From an uncultured Clostridia bacterium (GTDB lineage: Bacteria > Bacillota > Clostridia > Christensenellales > Pumilibacteraceae): DNA of 5,516 bases. The notes under the pieces are model-generated. The model saw nothing but the letters and a program-made list of their open reading frames with translations, was not told where the DNA came from and ran no database searches. Each line of letters begins with the position of its first letter. Positions within the stretch are counted from its first letter, which is position 1. The position numbers were made by a program, and so were the translations under genes. The DNA lies in contig CAKQVV010000117.1 in assembly GCA_934277845.1 (NCBI GenBank), positions 1 to 5,516 on the forward strand, given 5' to 3'. Positions 1-4,829 of this stretch are shown here, one piece after another.

Positions 1-539
1 ACGGAATATAACGTGCCGCCGAAATCCACCGACTTCACCGTAACGCCGAGATGTTTCGCGTCGTCGCAGTTGTCCGTCGCCTGCAACTCTTCTATATCTT
101 TATAGAAATCGTCGTAATAGCCGATCTCGACGCCCGTTTTGTCCGAAATTTTCTTCGTGACCACGGGAGCCACGCTGTCGCGCGCCGTGACGGTGAACGA
201 AACTTCCTTGCTCACGCCGTTCTTTTCAAACGTGATTTTATATGTATAAATGCCCAGCGAAGTCGCGGTAAACGACAAATCGTCGCCCAGCGCGACGGTT
301 CTGCCGTCCTTGTCGGTGAGTTCCGCCCTTTTTATCGTCGCGCCGTTCTTTACTTCGACCGACGGAGTGAACTTCTCGCCCGCCTCTACCGTGGCGTCGG
401 TCTGAACGGTATAATCGGCTTCGGTCAGCGGACTGTTGTCGGTTTTGCCGCCGGGGTTGCAGCCCGCAAGCGAAAACGCTGCCGCAAACACGACTATCAG
501 CGCGACTATTAAGGTAATAAACTTGGAACGCTTTTTCAT
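1..539 (-). CDS. Secreted lipoprotein with Ig-like modules, C-terminus missing (partial)
   Basis: The frame opens at ATG 539 and runs off the window edge after 179 complete codons. Residues 1-27 form a lipoprotein signal peptide: basic MKKRSK, a hydrophobic stretch at about 7-23, then lipobox LAGC with Cys27 as the predicted lipidated residue. The protein should therefore be anchored on the outer face of the membrane. After a Gly/Asp/Ser/Thr-rich linker, residues about 42-120 look like a beta-sandwich bacterial Ig-like module ending in the strand KEVSFTVTA. A second, similar module seems to begin at DSVAPVV (about 121). A GAGAGGTG ribosome binding site supports the start. It is divergent from an AraC-family regulator, so it may be a surface binding or adhesion protein under that regulator; this is inference. 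No catalytic or solute-binding signature is visible in the part present, and the function stays unknown. Confidence 0.85.
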   Translation of the reverse strand, partial: MKKRSKFITLIVALIVVFAAAFSLAGCNPGGKTDNSPLTEADYTVQTDATVEAGEKFTPSVEVKNGATIKRAELTDKDGRTVALGDDLSFTATSLGIYTYKITFEKNGVSKEVSFTVTARDSVAPVVTKKISDKTGVEIGYYDDFYKDIEELQATDNCDDAKHLGVTVKSVDFGGTLYS

Positions 540-544
540 ATTTT

Positions 545-552
545 CACCTCTC
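545..552 (-). promoter_or_regulatory. Ribosome binding site of the lipoprotein gene
   Basis: On the minus strand GAGAGGTG lies 5 nt before the ATG at 539. It is a good Shine-Dalgarno match and fixes the start, which also puts a complete lipoprotein signal peptide at the N-terminus. Confidence 0.75.
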
Positions 553-610
553 GGGCATGATCGGGACGTTTATGTTCCCGTCAAAACACAATTTTCTATT
601 CTATACCGAT

Positions 611-639
611 ATAATAAACCATTACGCACGCAAAAACAA
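611..639 (-). promoter_or_regulatory. Predicted sigma-A promoter of the lipoprotein gene
   Basis: Read on the minus strand, TTGTTT (634-639) is followed after exactly 17 bp by TATTAT (611-616). This predicts a start near 604 and a leader of about 65 nt. The leader contains a short CGGGA/TCCCG hairpin (562-580) just before the ribosome binding site. The match is moderate and the surrounding DNA is AT-rich, so another start is possible. Confidence 0.45.
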
Positions 640-732
640 TATATAATGTTAGCATGACTTTATGAGATGTTCACTTCAATAGTTTCTCCGCAAGCGATAC
701 AATTTATGTTTTTATAATGGTTTTTTTATAGT

Positions 733-764
733 TTTACATTGTTTTTACGTTTTATTTACGTTTT
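733..764 (+). promoter_or_regulatory. Three 11-bp-phased direct repeats, candidate operator
   Basis: TTTACATTGT (733-742), TTTACGTTTT (744-753) and TTTACGTTTT (755-764) start exactly 11 bp apart, so all face the same side of the helix. The last ends 3 bp before the -35 box of the regulator gene. AraC-family proteins usually bind direct repeats beside the -35 element, so an autoregulatory operator is a reasonable inference. The same phased T-tracts could instead act as curved DNA or an UP-like element. Confidence 0.4.
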
Positions 765-767
765 TCC

Positions 768-796
768 TTGTAATTTTACTTTAACTTGTGTATAAT
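768..796 (+). promoter_or_regulatory. Predicted sigma-A promoter of the AraC-family gene
   Basis: TTGTAA (768-773) and a perfect TATAAT (791-796) are separated by 17 bp. This predicts a transcription start near 803 and a leader of about 28 nt before the TTG start at 831. The -10 box lies inside the longest possible reading frame (from TTG 786), which argues against that upstream start. Confidence 0.65.
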
Positions 797-817
797 AATC
801 GTATATTCAATCGCGTC

Positions 818-822
818 GGAGG
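818..822 (+). promoter_or_regulatory. Ribosome binding site selecting the TTG start at 831
   Basis: GGAGG lies 8 nt before TTG 831, which is ideal spacing. No comparable site precedes the in-frame TTG at 786. This motif therefore decides the start of the regulator. Confidence 0.75.
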
Positions 823-830
823 AAAACAAC

Positions 831-1730
831 TTGAATCCCGAGGAAAAACCGGAACAGATCATCGATTACGTCAATCCGACCTACTGCACATTGCAAAGCC
901 GCTTCGACTTCGACCATTCCAGCCTGTACGTCGGCTATCAGAGCGCGTCGAAACTGATAAAAAATTACAGCGTCATAAAGCCGCTGTACATCATAAAATA
1001 CGTTATTTCGGGGAAAGGTTATCTCAAAATCGGCGGAAGGACCTACCGCGTGACGGCAGGCGATGTGTTTATCCTGCCCAAAAACGTGCTTCTCTCCTAT
1101 TATTCCGATCCCGACGATCCGTTCGCTTATTATTATATCGGCGTGGACGGCATCAATATCGGCAAAACGCTGGCGCAATGCGGTCTGAGCGAGGAAACGC
1201 CCGTCCGCCGTTACAATTCCGGAATTGGCGATATTTTCGCGTCCGTCTGCTCGAAACTCAAGACCTACTCTTTCGCCGACAATCTCTCCGCAATCTCGGA
1301 TTTTTATCGGCTGTTGTCCGTCATGTCCGAGTTCGACAGCGACAACGCCGTCGCTCTGCACAGAAACGACGTGAATTACGTCAATTACGCGATTCATTAC
1401 ATCAAGGAAAACTACGCCTACAACGTTTCCGTGTCCGAAATCGCCGACCGGCTGGGTATCGGCAGGTCGTATTTCAGCGCGCTTTTCCACCGCGAAACCG
1501 GAGCCTCGCCGCAGGAATACCTGTTGCGTTTCCGCGTCAGTCAGGCGTGTAAACTCATTGCGCTCGGCATGTCGGTGACCGAAGCAGGCTCGCACTGCGG
1601 TTTCAATTCCCCCACGAATTTCAGCGTGCAGTTCAAGAAAATTATGTTCGTCACTCCGCGCGAATACCTTCTCCGCTCCCGCGAACGCGACAAAGAGGAA
1701 GCGTCTGCCGCTCCCCCCCCCAGCGAATAA
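831..1730 (+). CDS. AraC/XylS-family transcriptional regulator
   Basis: Predicted cytoplasmic DNA-binding regulator of 299 aa, the usual size for the family. Residues about 45-107 form an AraC-type cupin ligand-binding domain (YIIKYVISGKGYLKIGG, then RVTAGDVFILPKN). Residues about 183-283 carry the double helix-turn-helix. The first is at VSVSEIADRLGIGRSYFSALF (199-219) followed by the SPQEYLLRFR linker helix; the second is at MSVTEAGSHCGFNSPTNFSVQFKK (247-270) followed by TPREYL. The TTG start at 831 is chosen because GGAGG precedes it by 8 nt and a TATAAT box occupies the region upstream. The C-terminal tail (RERDKEEASAAPPPSE) is charged, and its prolines are encoded by a run of nine C (1713-1721). 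The ligand is unknown. By analogy with the family it may sense a sugar or related molecule and act on itself and the divergent lipoprotein gene. Confidence 0.93.
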   Translation: MNPEEKPEQIIDYVNPTYCTLQSRFDFDHSSLYVGYQSASKLIKNYSVIKPLYIIKYVISGKGYLKIGGRTYRVTAGDVFILPKNVLLSYYSDPDDPFAYYYIGVDGINIGKTLAQCGLSEETPVRRYNSGIGDIFASVCSKLKTYSFADNLSAISDFYRLLSVMSEFDSDNAVALHRNDVNYVNYAIHYIKENYAYNVSVSEIADRLGIGRSYFSALFHRETGASPQEYLLRFRVSQACKLIALGMSVTEAGSHCGFNSPTNFSVQFKKIMFVTPREYLLRSRERDKEEASAAPPPSE

Positions 1731-1832
1731 GGACGGATTGTGATTTAGCCGCGAAAATAACCGAAAATTTAAGAGACGGTTCTTTCGTCCGCGCAAAGTT
1801 CTGATACGGTCGTGCAAAACGGTACCCTACCC

Positions 1833-1877
1833 GGGATGACGGAATAGAACGTAAACTGCGCGTCAGGTTTTTAAGGA
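1833..1877 (+). repeat. Degenerate copy of the GAATGACG end module
   Basis: GGGATGACGGAATAGAACG followed by AAACTGCGCGTCAGGTTTT resembles the module end at 2641-2683. In the outer part (1855-1876 against 2664-2685) about 17 of 22 bases match by eye. The CTCTGA start of the module is not preserved. It looks like an old, decayed copy in plus orientation. Confidence 0.45.
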
Positions 1878-1884
1878 TAACTAA

Positions 1885-1926
1885 ATATAGAACGATACCT
1901 TTTCGTTTATAACGTCATTCAGAAGA
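1885..1926 (-). repeat. Inverted, decayed copy of the GAATGACG end module
   Basis: On the minus strand CTCTTCTGAATGACG (1912-1926) is the module core with a small insertion. It is followed by a weakly matching outer part including AAA, CGTT and ATATTT. Orientation is opposite to the copies at 1833, 2121, 2641 and 2751. Confidence 0.45.
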
Positions 1927-1940
1927 GTAAAAATCGAAAC

Positions 1941-2172
1941 TTAAAATAAAACGTATAGTTTAACTGCTACCTCGTCATTCAGAGGAGCAGCGGCATTATT
2001 TTAAGAAAAAAACAATGCCGTTGCGACGTGGAATCCCCTCTTCAAGAACGTTTTTGACCTTTTTTATAAGGTCGATTATCCGCTCCATGTCGGGGATTCC
2101 ACGCGTGGCGTTCCGCCCCGCTCTGAATGACGAGGTATGACGGGAAGCGTACGTTATAATTTAAAATAAAAC
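1941..2172. mobile_element. Inverted-repeat element of the GAATGACG family (MITE-like)
   Basis: A perfect 16-bp inverted repeat, ACCTCGTCATTCAGAG (1969-1984) and CTCTGAATGACGAGGT (2121-2136), bounds a 168-bp core. Weaker inverted similarity continues outward (AAACT, ACGTT and TTTT blocks), and TTAAAATAAAAC occurs as a 12-bp direct repeat at 1941-1952 and 2161-2172, which may mark the outer edges. Inside lie three more stems: CAGCGGCATT/AATGCCGTTG (1988-2023, one G-T pair), CGTGGAATCCCC/GGGGATTCCACG (2027-2038 and 2092-2103, perfect 12 bp) and, within the latter, GACCTT/AAGGTC (2056-2073). There is no coding capacity, so it would need a transposase in trans or be a relic. Exact ends are uncertain. 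Confidence 0.6.
2084..2136 (+). repeat. 53-bp direct repeat, copy 1
   Basis: This stretch starts TCCATGTCGGGGATTCC and ends CTCTGAATGACGAGGT. It matches 2605-2657 at 50 of 53 positions by eye; the differences are at offsets 7, 9 and 18. It is the right-hand part of the inverted-repeat element at 1941-2172. Confidence 0.9.
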
Positions 2173-2178
2173 TTTATA

Positions 2179-2353
2179 CTTGCCTTCCCCCGAGGGGGAA
2201 GGTGTTTTGCCGATAGCGTAGCAAAAGGCAAAACGGATGAGGGGAAATAGGATAAATTCCCGTTCTTACGTTTTTAGCCTTATCATGTCAATCGTCCGTT
2301 TTTATCCCCTCATCAGTCACTTCGTGACAGCTTCCCCCGAGGGGGAAGCCAAG
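2179..2353. mobile_element. MITE-like element with CTTCCCCC-type palindromic ends
   Basis: Each end carries a strong palindrome: CCTTCCCCC-GA-GGGGGAAGG (2183-2202) and GCTTCCCCC-GA-GGGGGAAGC (2330-2349). Inside these a perfect 10-bp inverted repeat, GATGAGGGGA (2236-2245) and TCCCCTCATC (2305-2314), bounds a core of about 59 bp. Between palindrome and inner repeat each side has its own hairpin: GTTTTGCC/GGCAAAAC (2204-2234) on the left and GTCAC-TTC-GTGAC (2316-2328) on the right. Ends of this type recur between genes in many gut Firmicutes (from memory, not searched). No reading frame and no clear target-site duplication were found. Confidence 0.7.
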
Positions 2354-2429
2354 AGTTTCGGTTATCCCGCGATACAGTTACTGCTAAACTATTCCGACCT
2401 ATAAAGAGTTGCGGTGCGCGACGCGTTAA

Positions 2430-2578
2430 ACGAACAGTCCGGTGGACTGTTCGTAGAAATCTCGGGGAGCGATTTATAATCGCGACCTGTCAGGGGGACA
2501 CAACCGATAGTGTCCCGGTGACTTTTTTCGTCACCTGAAAAAAGTAGTATTACGAAAACTTACTATTTCCGTAATACT
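2430..2578. repeat. Array of five consecutive perfect hairpins
   Basis: Five inverted repeats follow one another in about 150 bp. They are ACGAACAGTCC/GGACTGTTCGT (2430-2454, 11 bp, 3-nt loop), GCGATT/AATCGC (2469-2483), GGGACAC/GTGTCCC (2495-2516), GGTGAC/GTCACC (2517-2535) and AGTATTACG/CGTAATACT (2546-2578). The fourth overlaps an alternative stem, ACTTTTTTC/GAAAAAAGT (2521-2545), which excludes it. This could be a REP-like repeat cluster or a structured RNA. No promoter or coding frame is evident. Confidence 0.65.
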
Positions 2579-2604
2579 TACAATCTTAAAAGTTAGTTAC
2601 TTGT

Positions 2605-2683
2605 TCCATGCCAGGGATTCCGCGCGTGGCGTTCCGCCCCGCTCTGAATGACGAGGTGGACGGAAACTGCACGTTAGATTTTG
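2605..2683 (+). repeat. 53-bp direct repeat, copy 2, with module end
   Basis: Positions 2605-2657 repeat 2084-2136 with three differences. Similarity then continues more weakly through GACGGAAACTGCACGTTAG to about 2683. The left half of the element (the CGGCATT and CGTGGAATCCCC part) is not present upstream of this copy, so it is a right-end fragment. Confidence 0.85.
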
Positions 2684-2718
2684 ACTATGTTTAACAGTTT
2701 GTATATTTGTTTTCAGCA

Positions 2719-2797
2719 GGGGATCCTCACGCTCTCGGGTTTCCCTCGCGCTCTGAATGACGGGATAGACAAAAACTTTTCGTTACTTTTCTACAAA
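2719..2797 (+). repeat. Degenerate third copy of the GAATGACG right end
   Basis: GGGGATCC, then CGCTCTGAATGACGGGATAG (2749-2768) and AAAACTTTTCGTTACTTTT, follow the same order of motifs as the copies at 2092 and 2613. Internal bases have diverged strongly. The CTCTGAATGACG core (2751-2762) is intact. Confidence 0.6.
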
Positions 2798-2849
2798 CAA
2801 CCTTATCTGAATAATTACACAAATAAACCTTACCCAAAATTCGGGTTAC

Positions 2850-2875
2850 AGGGGCGGATTGCCGCCTCTATTTTA
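2850..2875 (+). terminator. Possible intrinsic terminator facing smpB
   Basis: On the plus strand AGGGGCGG-ATTG-CCGCCTCT (2850-2869) forms an 8-bp stem with one G-U pair and is followed by ATTTTAT. It would stop transcripts entering from the repeat region. On the minus strand the same stem begins right at the smpB stop codon, but no T-run follows, so termination after smpB is less sure. A weaker ACCC/GGGT stem lies at 2832-2846. Confidence 0.45.
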
Positions 2876-3326
2876 TGTTGTATTCTTTAATATCCCTTTG
2901 CGCCTGGCGGTCGAGATCGCGCTCGCGTATCACGTTCTTTTTGTCGTAAGTGTGCTTGCCTTTGCACAGCCCGAGTTCGATTTTGAGATAACGTCCCTTG
3001 AAGTAGGCGCGCAGCGGCACGAGCGTGTAGCCTTTTTCGCGGACTTTGCCGATGAATTTCGCGATTTCGCGCTTGTGAAGCAGCAAAACGCGGTCGCGAA
3101 GCGGATCGGGATTGAATGCCGAGCCTTTCTCATAAGGCGCAATGCGGCAGTTTTTCAACGTAATTCCGCCGTTTTCGATAAAGCAAAAACTGTCGGCGAC
3201 GTTTATGTGTCCCATTTTCGCCGACTTGACCTCCGAGCCGGACAGCGAAATGCCCGCCTCTACCGTTTCTTCTATAAAATAATCGAATCTCGCCTTTTTG
3301 TTGACGGCAACTTCTTTGATTCCCAT
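2868..3326 (-). CDS. smpB: SsrA-binding protein SmpB
   Basis: SmpB binds tmRNA and delivers it to ribosomes stalled on broken mRNAs (trans-translation). The 152-aa product is full length for the family. Conserved features are visible in order: N-terminal NKKARFDYFIEE (9-20), GISLSGSEVKSAK (25-37), the OB-fold core with PYEKG (64-68), KREIAKFIGKVREKGYTLVPL (85-105), then GKHTYDKKNVIRERD (123-137), the family's GKK-YDKR-type motif with His at the third position. A basic C-terminal tail follows, which in SmpB enters the ribosomal mRNA channel. AGAGAGGA (3331-3338) precedes the ATG by 4 nt. It starts 41 nt after the mnmE stop, so the two are probably co-transcribed. The ssrA gene is not in this window. 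Confidence 0.97.
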   Translation of the reverse strand: MGIKEVAVNKKARFDYFIEETVEAGISLSGSEVKSAKMGHINVADSFCFIENGGITLKNCRIAPYEKGSAFNPDPLRDRVLLLHKREIAKFIGKVREKGYTLVPLRAYFKGRYLKIELGLCKGKHTYDKKNVIRERDLDRQAQRDIKEYNIK

Positions 3327-3330
3327 AATA

Positions 3331-3356
3331 TCCTCTCTATTCGGCGTTTTTCGCCG
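3331..3356 (-). promoter_or_regulatory. mnmE-smpB junction: hairpin and smpB ribosome binding site
   Basis: In the 41-nt gap a 5-bp CGGCG-AAAAA-CGCCG hairpin (3342-3356) is followed by the smpB ribosome binding site AGAGAGGA (3331-3338). No T-run follows the hairpin, so it is unlikely to terminate; it might affect mRNA stability or processing. Confidence 0.5.
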
Positions 3357-3367
3357 CGTGCCGGGGA

Positions 3368-4702
3368 CTATTTACCCACGCAGAATTTTTTGAAAATTTC
3401 CTCGGCGAGCGCGTCGCTGCCCGTCACGCCGGTGATGCGCCCGAGTGCCGCATACGCCTCATATAGGTCCGCCGAAATGAGTTCCGGCGGCACGTCGCCC
3501 AAAGCGTCCGCAGCGCGGTCGACAGCGGTTTTCGCGTCCATGACGCAACCGAGTTGCCGCGCGTTGTTTATTACCGCGCCGGACGTCACGGTCACTTCGC
3601 TCGCCGCGAAAATCCGTTCTTTCAGTTCTTCCACTCCTTCGCCCGTCACCGCGCTGACCGCAACCGCGCCCGCGATTTTTGCCGGCGCAAGGTCGACTTT
3701 GTTCTCGGCTACGATCACTTTTCTGCCGGCGGCGGCAAGGCTGCCGGCAAGGACTTCGGTTTCCGGATCGGGTTCTCCGGAAACGTCGACAACGACCGCA
3801 ACGTCACATTCGTTTGCCGCGGCTTTTGCGCGCTCGACGCCCTGTTTTTCGGGCAGCGACTGCGTTTCGCGCAGTCCTGCCGTGTCGGTAAGCACGAACT
3901 TCATTCCCTTATAAACATAACTCTCGGTAAGCGTGTCGCGCGTCGTGCCTTTTTCGGCGGTGACGATCGCGCGGTCATACCCTAAAAGCGCGTTCATAAG
4001 GCTGGACTTGCCGGCGTTTGGCTTGCCTACAAGCGCAACCCGCACGCCGTCGCGCACGATTCTGCCAGTTCTGAACGAATCGGCGAGCGCATTTATCTCG
4101 GACTGAATCGCGGTAATATCGCCGCGCAGTTCCTCGGCGGTCTGCTCCTCGACGTCCTCTTCGGGATAGTCGATAGCCGCTTCGGTTTTTGCCCGCGCCG
4201 TAACGACGGCGGACTGGATTTTTTCTATTCTGCGGCGAAGTTCGCCCGAAAGACACGAGTACGCTCCGCGCATTTCCGCCTCGGTTTCGGCGTTGATCAT
4301 ATCGTAAATGCCCTCGGCTCCGGTAAGATCGATTTTCCCGTTCGAGAACGCCCGCGCGGTGAAATCCCCGCCTTCGGCTTGCGCGAAACCCTGCTCGGCA
4401 ATAAAATAATTCACCACGCCGCGAAGAAGCGCGGGACTGCCGTGACAAAAAATCTCCACGCTGTCCTCGCCGGTGTACGAGTGCGGTGCTCTGTAATACA
4501 CAGCCACCGCGTCGTCCGTGATCTCTCCCGCCCGTAATAATCCGTGATATACGCGGTTGGGTTCGGGCGCGCGATTGCGAAACGGTCTGAACGCCGCGGT
4601 TACGCCCCGAAGCGCGTCGTCGCCGCTTATTCTTATTATGCCGATAGCCCCCGGTGCCAGGGCGGTCGCTATCGCTATTATCGTTTTATCCTTGCTCGTC
4701 AT
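3368..4702 (-). CDS. mnmE: tRNA uridine-5-carboxymethylaminomethyl(34) modification GTPase MnmE
   Basis: MnmE (TrmE) works with MnmG to install the aminomethyl-type group on wobble uridine 34 of certain tRNAs, using a folate-derived one-carbon unit and GTP hydrolysis. The 444-aa protein is near the usual length. Residues 1 to about 120 are the folate-binding domain (IIAIATALAPGAIGIIRISG at 8-27; GGDFTARAFSNGKIDL at 111-126). Helical segments flank an inserted G domain: P-loop GKPNAGKS (226-233), GTTRDT (252-257), DTAG (273-276), NKVD (334-337) and SAVTGEG (350-356). The C-terminal FCVGK (440-444) is the family's catalytic-cysteine motif (usually CIGK). The ATG at 4702 fits the family N-terminus, but its promoter -10 box ends only 9 nt upstream, so the mRNA should be leaderless. 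It is upstream of smpB and apart from the rnpA-yidC-mnmG cluster where mnmE often lies. Confidence 0.97.
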   Translation of the reverse strand: MTSKDKTIIAIATALAPGAIGIIRISGDDALRGVTAAFRPFRNRAPEPNRVYHGLLRAGEITDDAVAVYYRAPHSYTGEDSVEIFCHGSPALLRGVVNYFIAEQGFAQAEGGDFTARAFSNGKIDLTGAEGIYDMINAETEAEMRGAYSCLSGELRRRIEKIQSAVVTARAKTEAAIDYPEEDVEEQTAEELRGDITAIQSEINALADSFRTGRIVRDGVRVALVGKPNAGKSSLMNALLGYDRAIVTAEKGTTRDTLTESYVYKGMKFVLTDTAGLRETQSLPEKQGVERAKAAANECDVAVVVDVSGEPDPETEVLAGSLAAAGRKVIVAENKVDLAPAKIAGAVAVSAVTGEGVEELKERIFAASEVTVTSGAVINNARQLGCVMDAKTAVDRAADALGDVPPELISADLYEAYAALGRITGVTGSDALAEEIFKKFCVGK

Positions 4703-4711
4703 AACGCCGGT

Positions 4712-4740
4712 ATTGTATCATTTTGCGCGCGATTTGTCAA
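4712..4740 (-). promoter_or_regulatory. Near-consensus promoter of mnmE-smpB
   Basis: On the minus strand a perfect TTGACA (4735-4740) is followed after 17 bp by TACAAT (4712-4717), preceded by an extended TGA. Transcription should start about 7 nt downstream, near 4705 and possibly as late as 4702, where the ATG lies. There is no room for a Shine-Dalgarno site. The promoter lies about 30 bp beyond the terminator of the upstream transporter gene, so mnmE-smpB should be an independent unit. Confidence 0.8.
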
Positions 4741-4769
4741 TCGTAGTCGCGGTGCAGTCGTTTATTAAG

Positions 4770-4806
4770 AAAAAAGGCATGTCCCGATAACGCGGACAAA
4801 TGCCTT
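4770..4806 (-). terminator. Intrinsic terminator of the MFS transporter gene
   Basis: On the minus strand AAGGCA (4801-4806) pairs with TGCCTT (4774-4779), and inside it TGTCC (4794-4798) pairs with GGACA (4780-4784), with a 2-nt bulge and a 9-nt loop. Six T follow (4770-4775). It begins 24 nt after the transporter stop codon. The plus-strand reading has only an interrupted T-run (CTTCTTT), so it is mainly one-directional. Confidence 0.8.
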
Positions 4807-4829
4807 CTTTCGTGAAAATCCGGATTAAA

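Larger units (their letters stand above)
1731..2867. other. Gene-free, repeat-rich intergenic region of about 1.1 kb
   Basis: No reading frame here has both a convincing ribosome binding site and a recognisable protein. Almost all recognisable sequence belongs to repeat families: a recurring CTCTGAATGACG module in both orientations, a 175-bp palindrome-ended MITE-like element, and an array of hairpins. Stretches 1731-1819 and 2354-2429 show no clear feature. No good intrinsic terminator follows the regulator gene; only weak stems such as AACCG/CGGTT (1759-1781) are seen. No tRNA-like, tmRNA-like or transposase sequence is visible. Confidence 0.8.

Noticed and set aside
788..1552. Plus-strand 254-codon frame overlapping the regulator
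   Set aside because: Arg-rich out-of-frame translation of the regulator gene, without any recognisable motif.
807..1817. Minus-strand 336-codon reading frame opposite the AraC-family gene
   Set aside because: Antisense shadow of a clear regulator; it has no family features and lacks a ribosome binding site.
2681..2707. Possible plus-strand promoter TTGACT and TATATT
   Set aside because: The spacer is only 15 bp, it lies at the edge of a repeat copy, and no supported gene follows.
1833..2797. CRISPR array
   Set aside because: The repeated modules are irregularly spaced, occur in both orientations and diverge widely, unlike direct repeats with uniform spacers.
1731..2867. tmRNA (ssrA) or tRNA gene downstream of smpB
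   Set aside because: smpB is often near ssrA, but no T-arm-like sequence, CCA-type end or tag-peptide frame was found on either strand.
2681..2890. Plus-strand 69-codon reading frame starting MTMFNSL
   Set aside because: It overlaps repeat copies at 2641-2797, the hairpin at 2850 and the 3' end of smpB, has no ribosome binding site, and shows no recognisable protein feature.
2859..3914. Plus-strand 351-codon reading frame opposite smpB and mnmE
   Set aside because: It is an antisense shadow of two well-conserved genes; its composition is Ala/Ser/Arg-rich with no domain, and it crosses the mnmE-smpB gap by chance.
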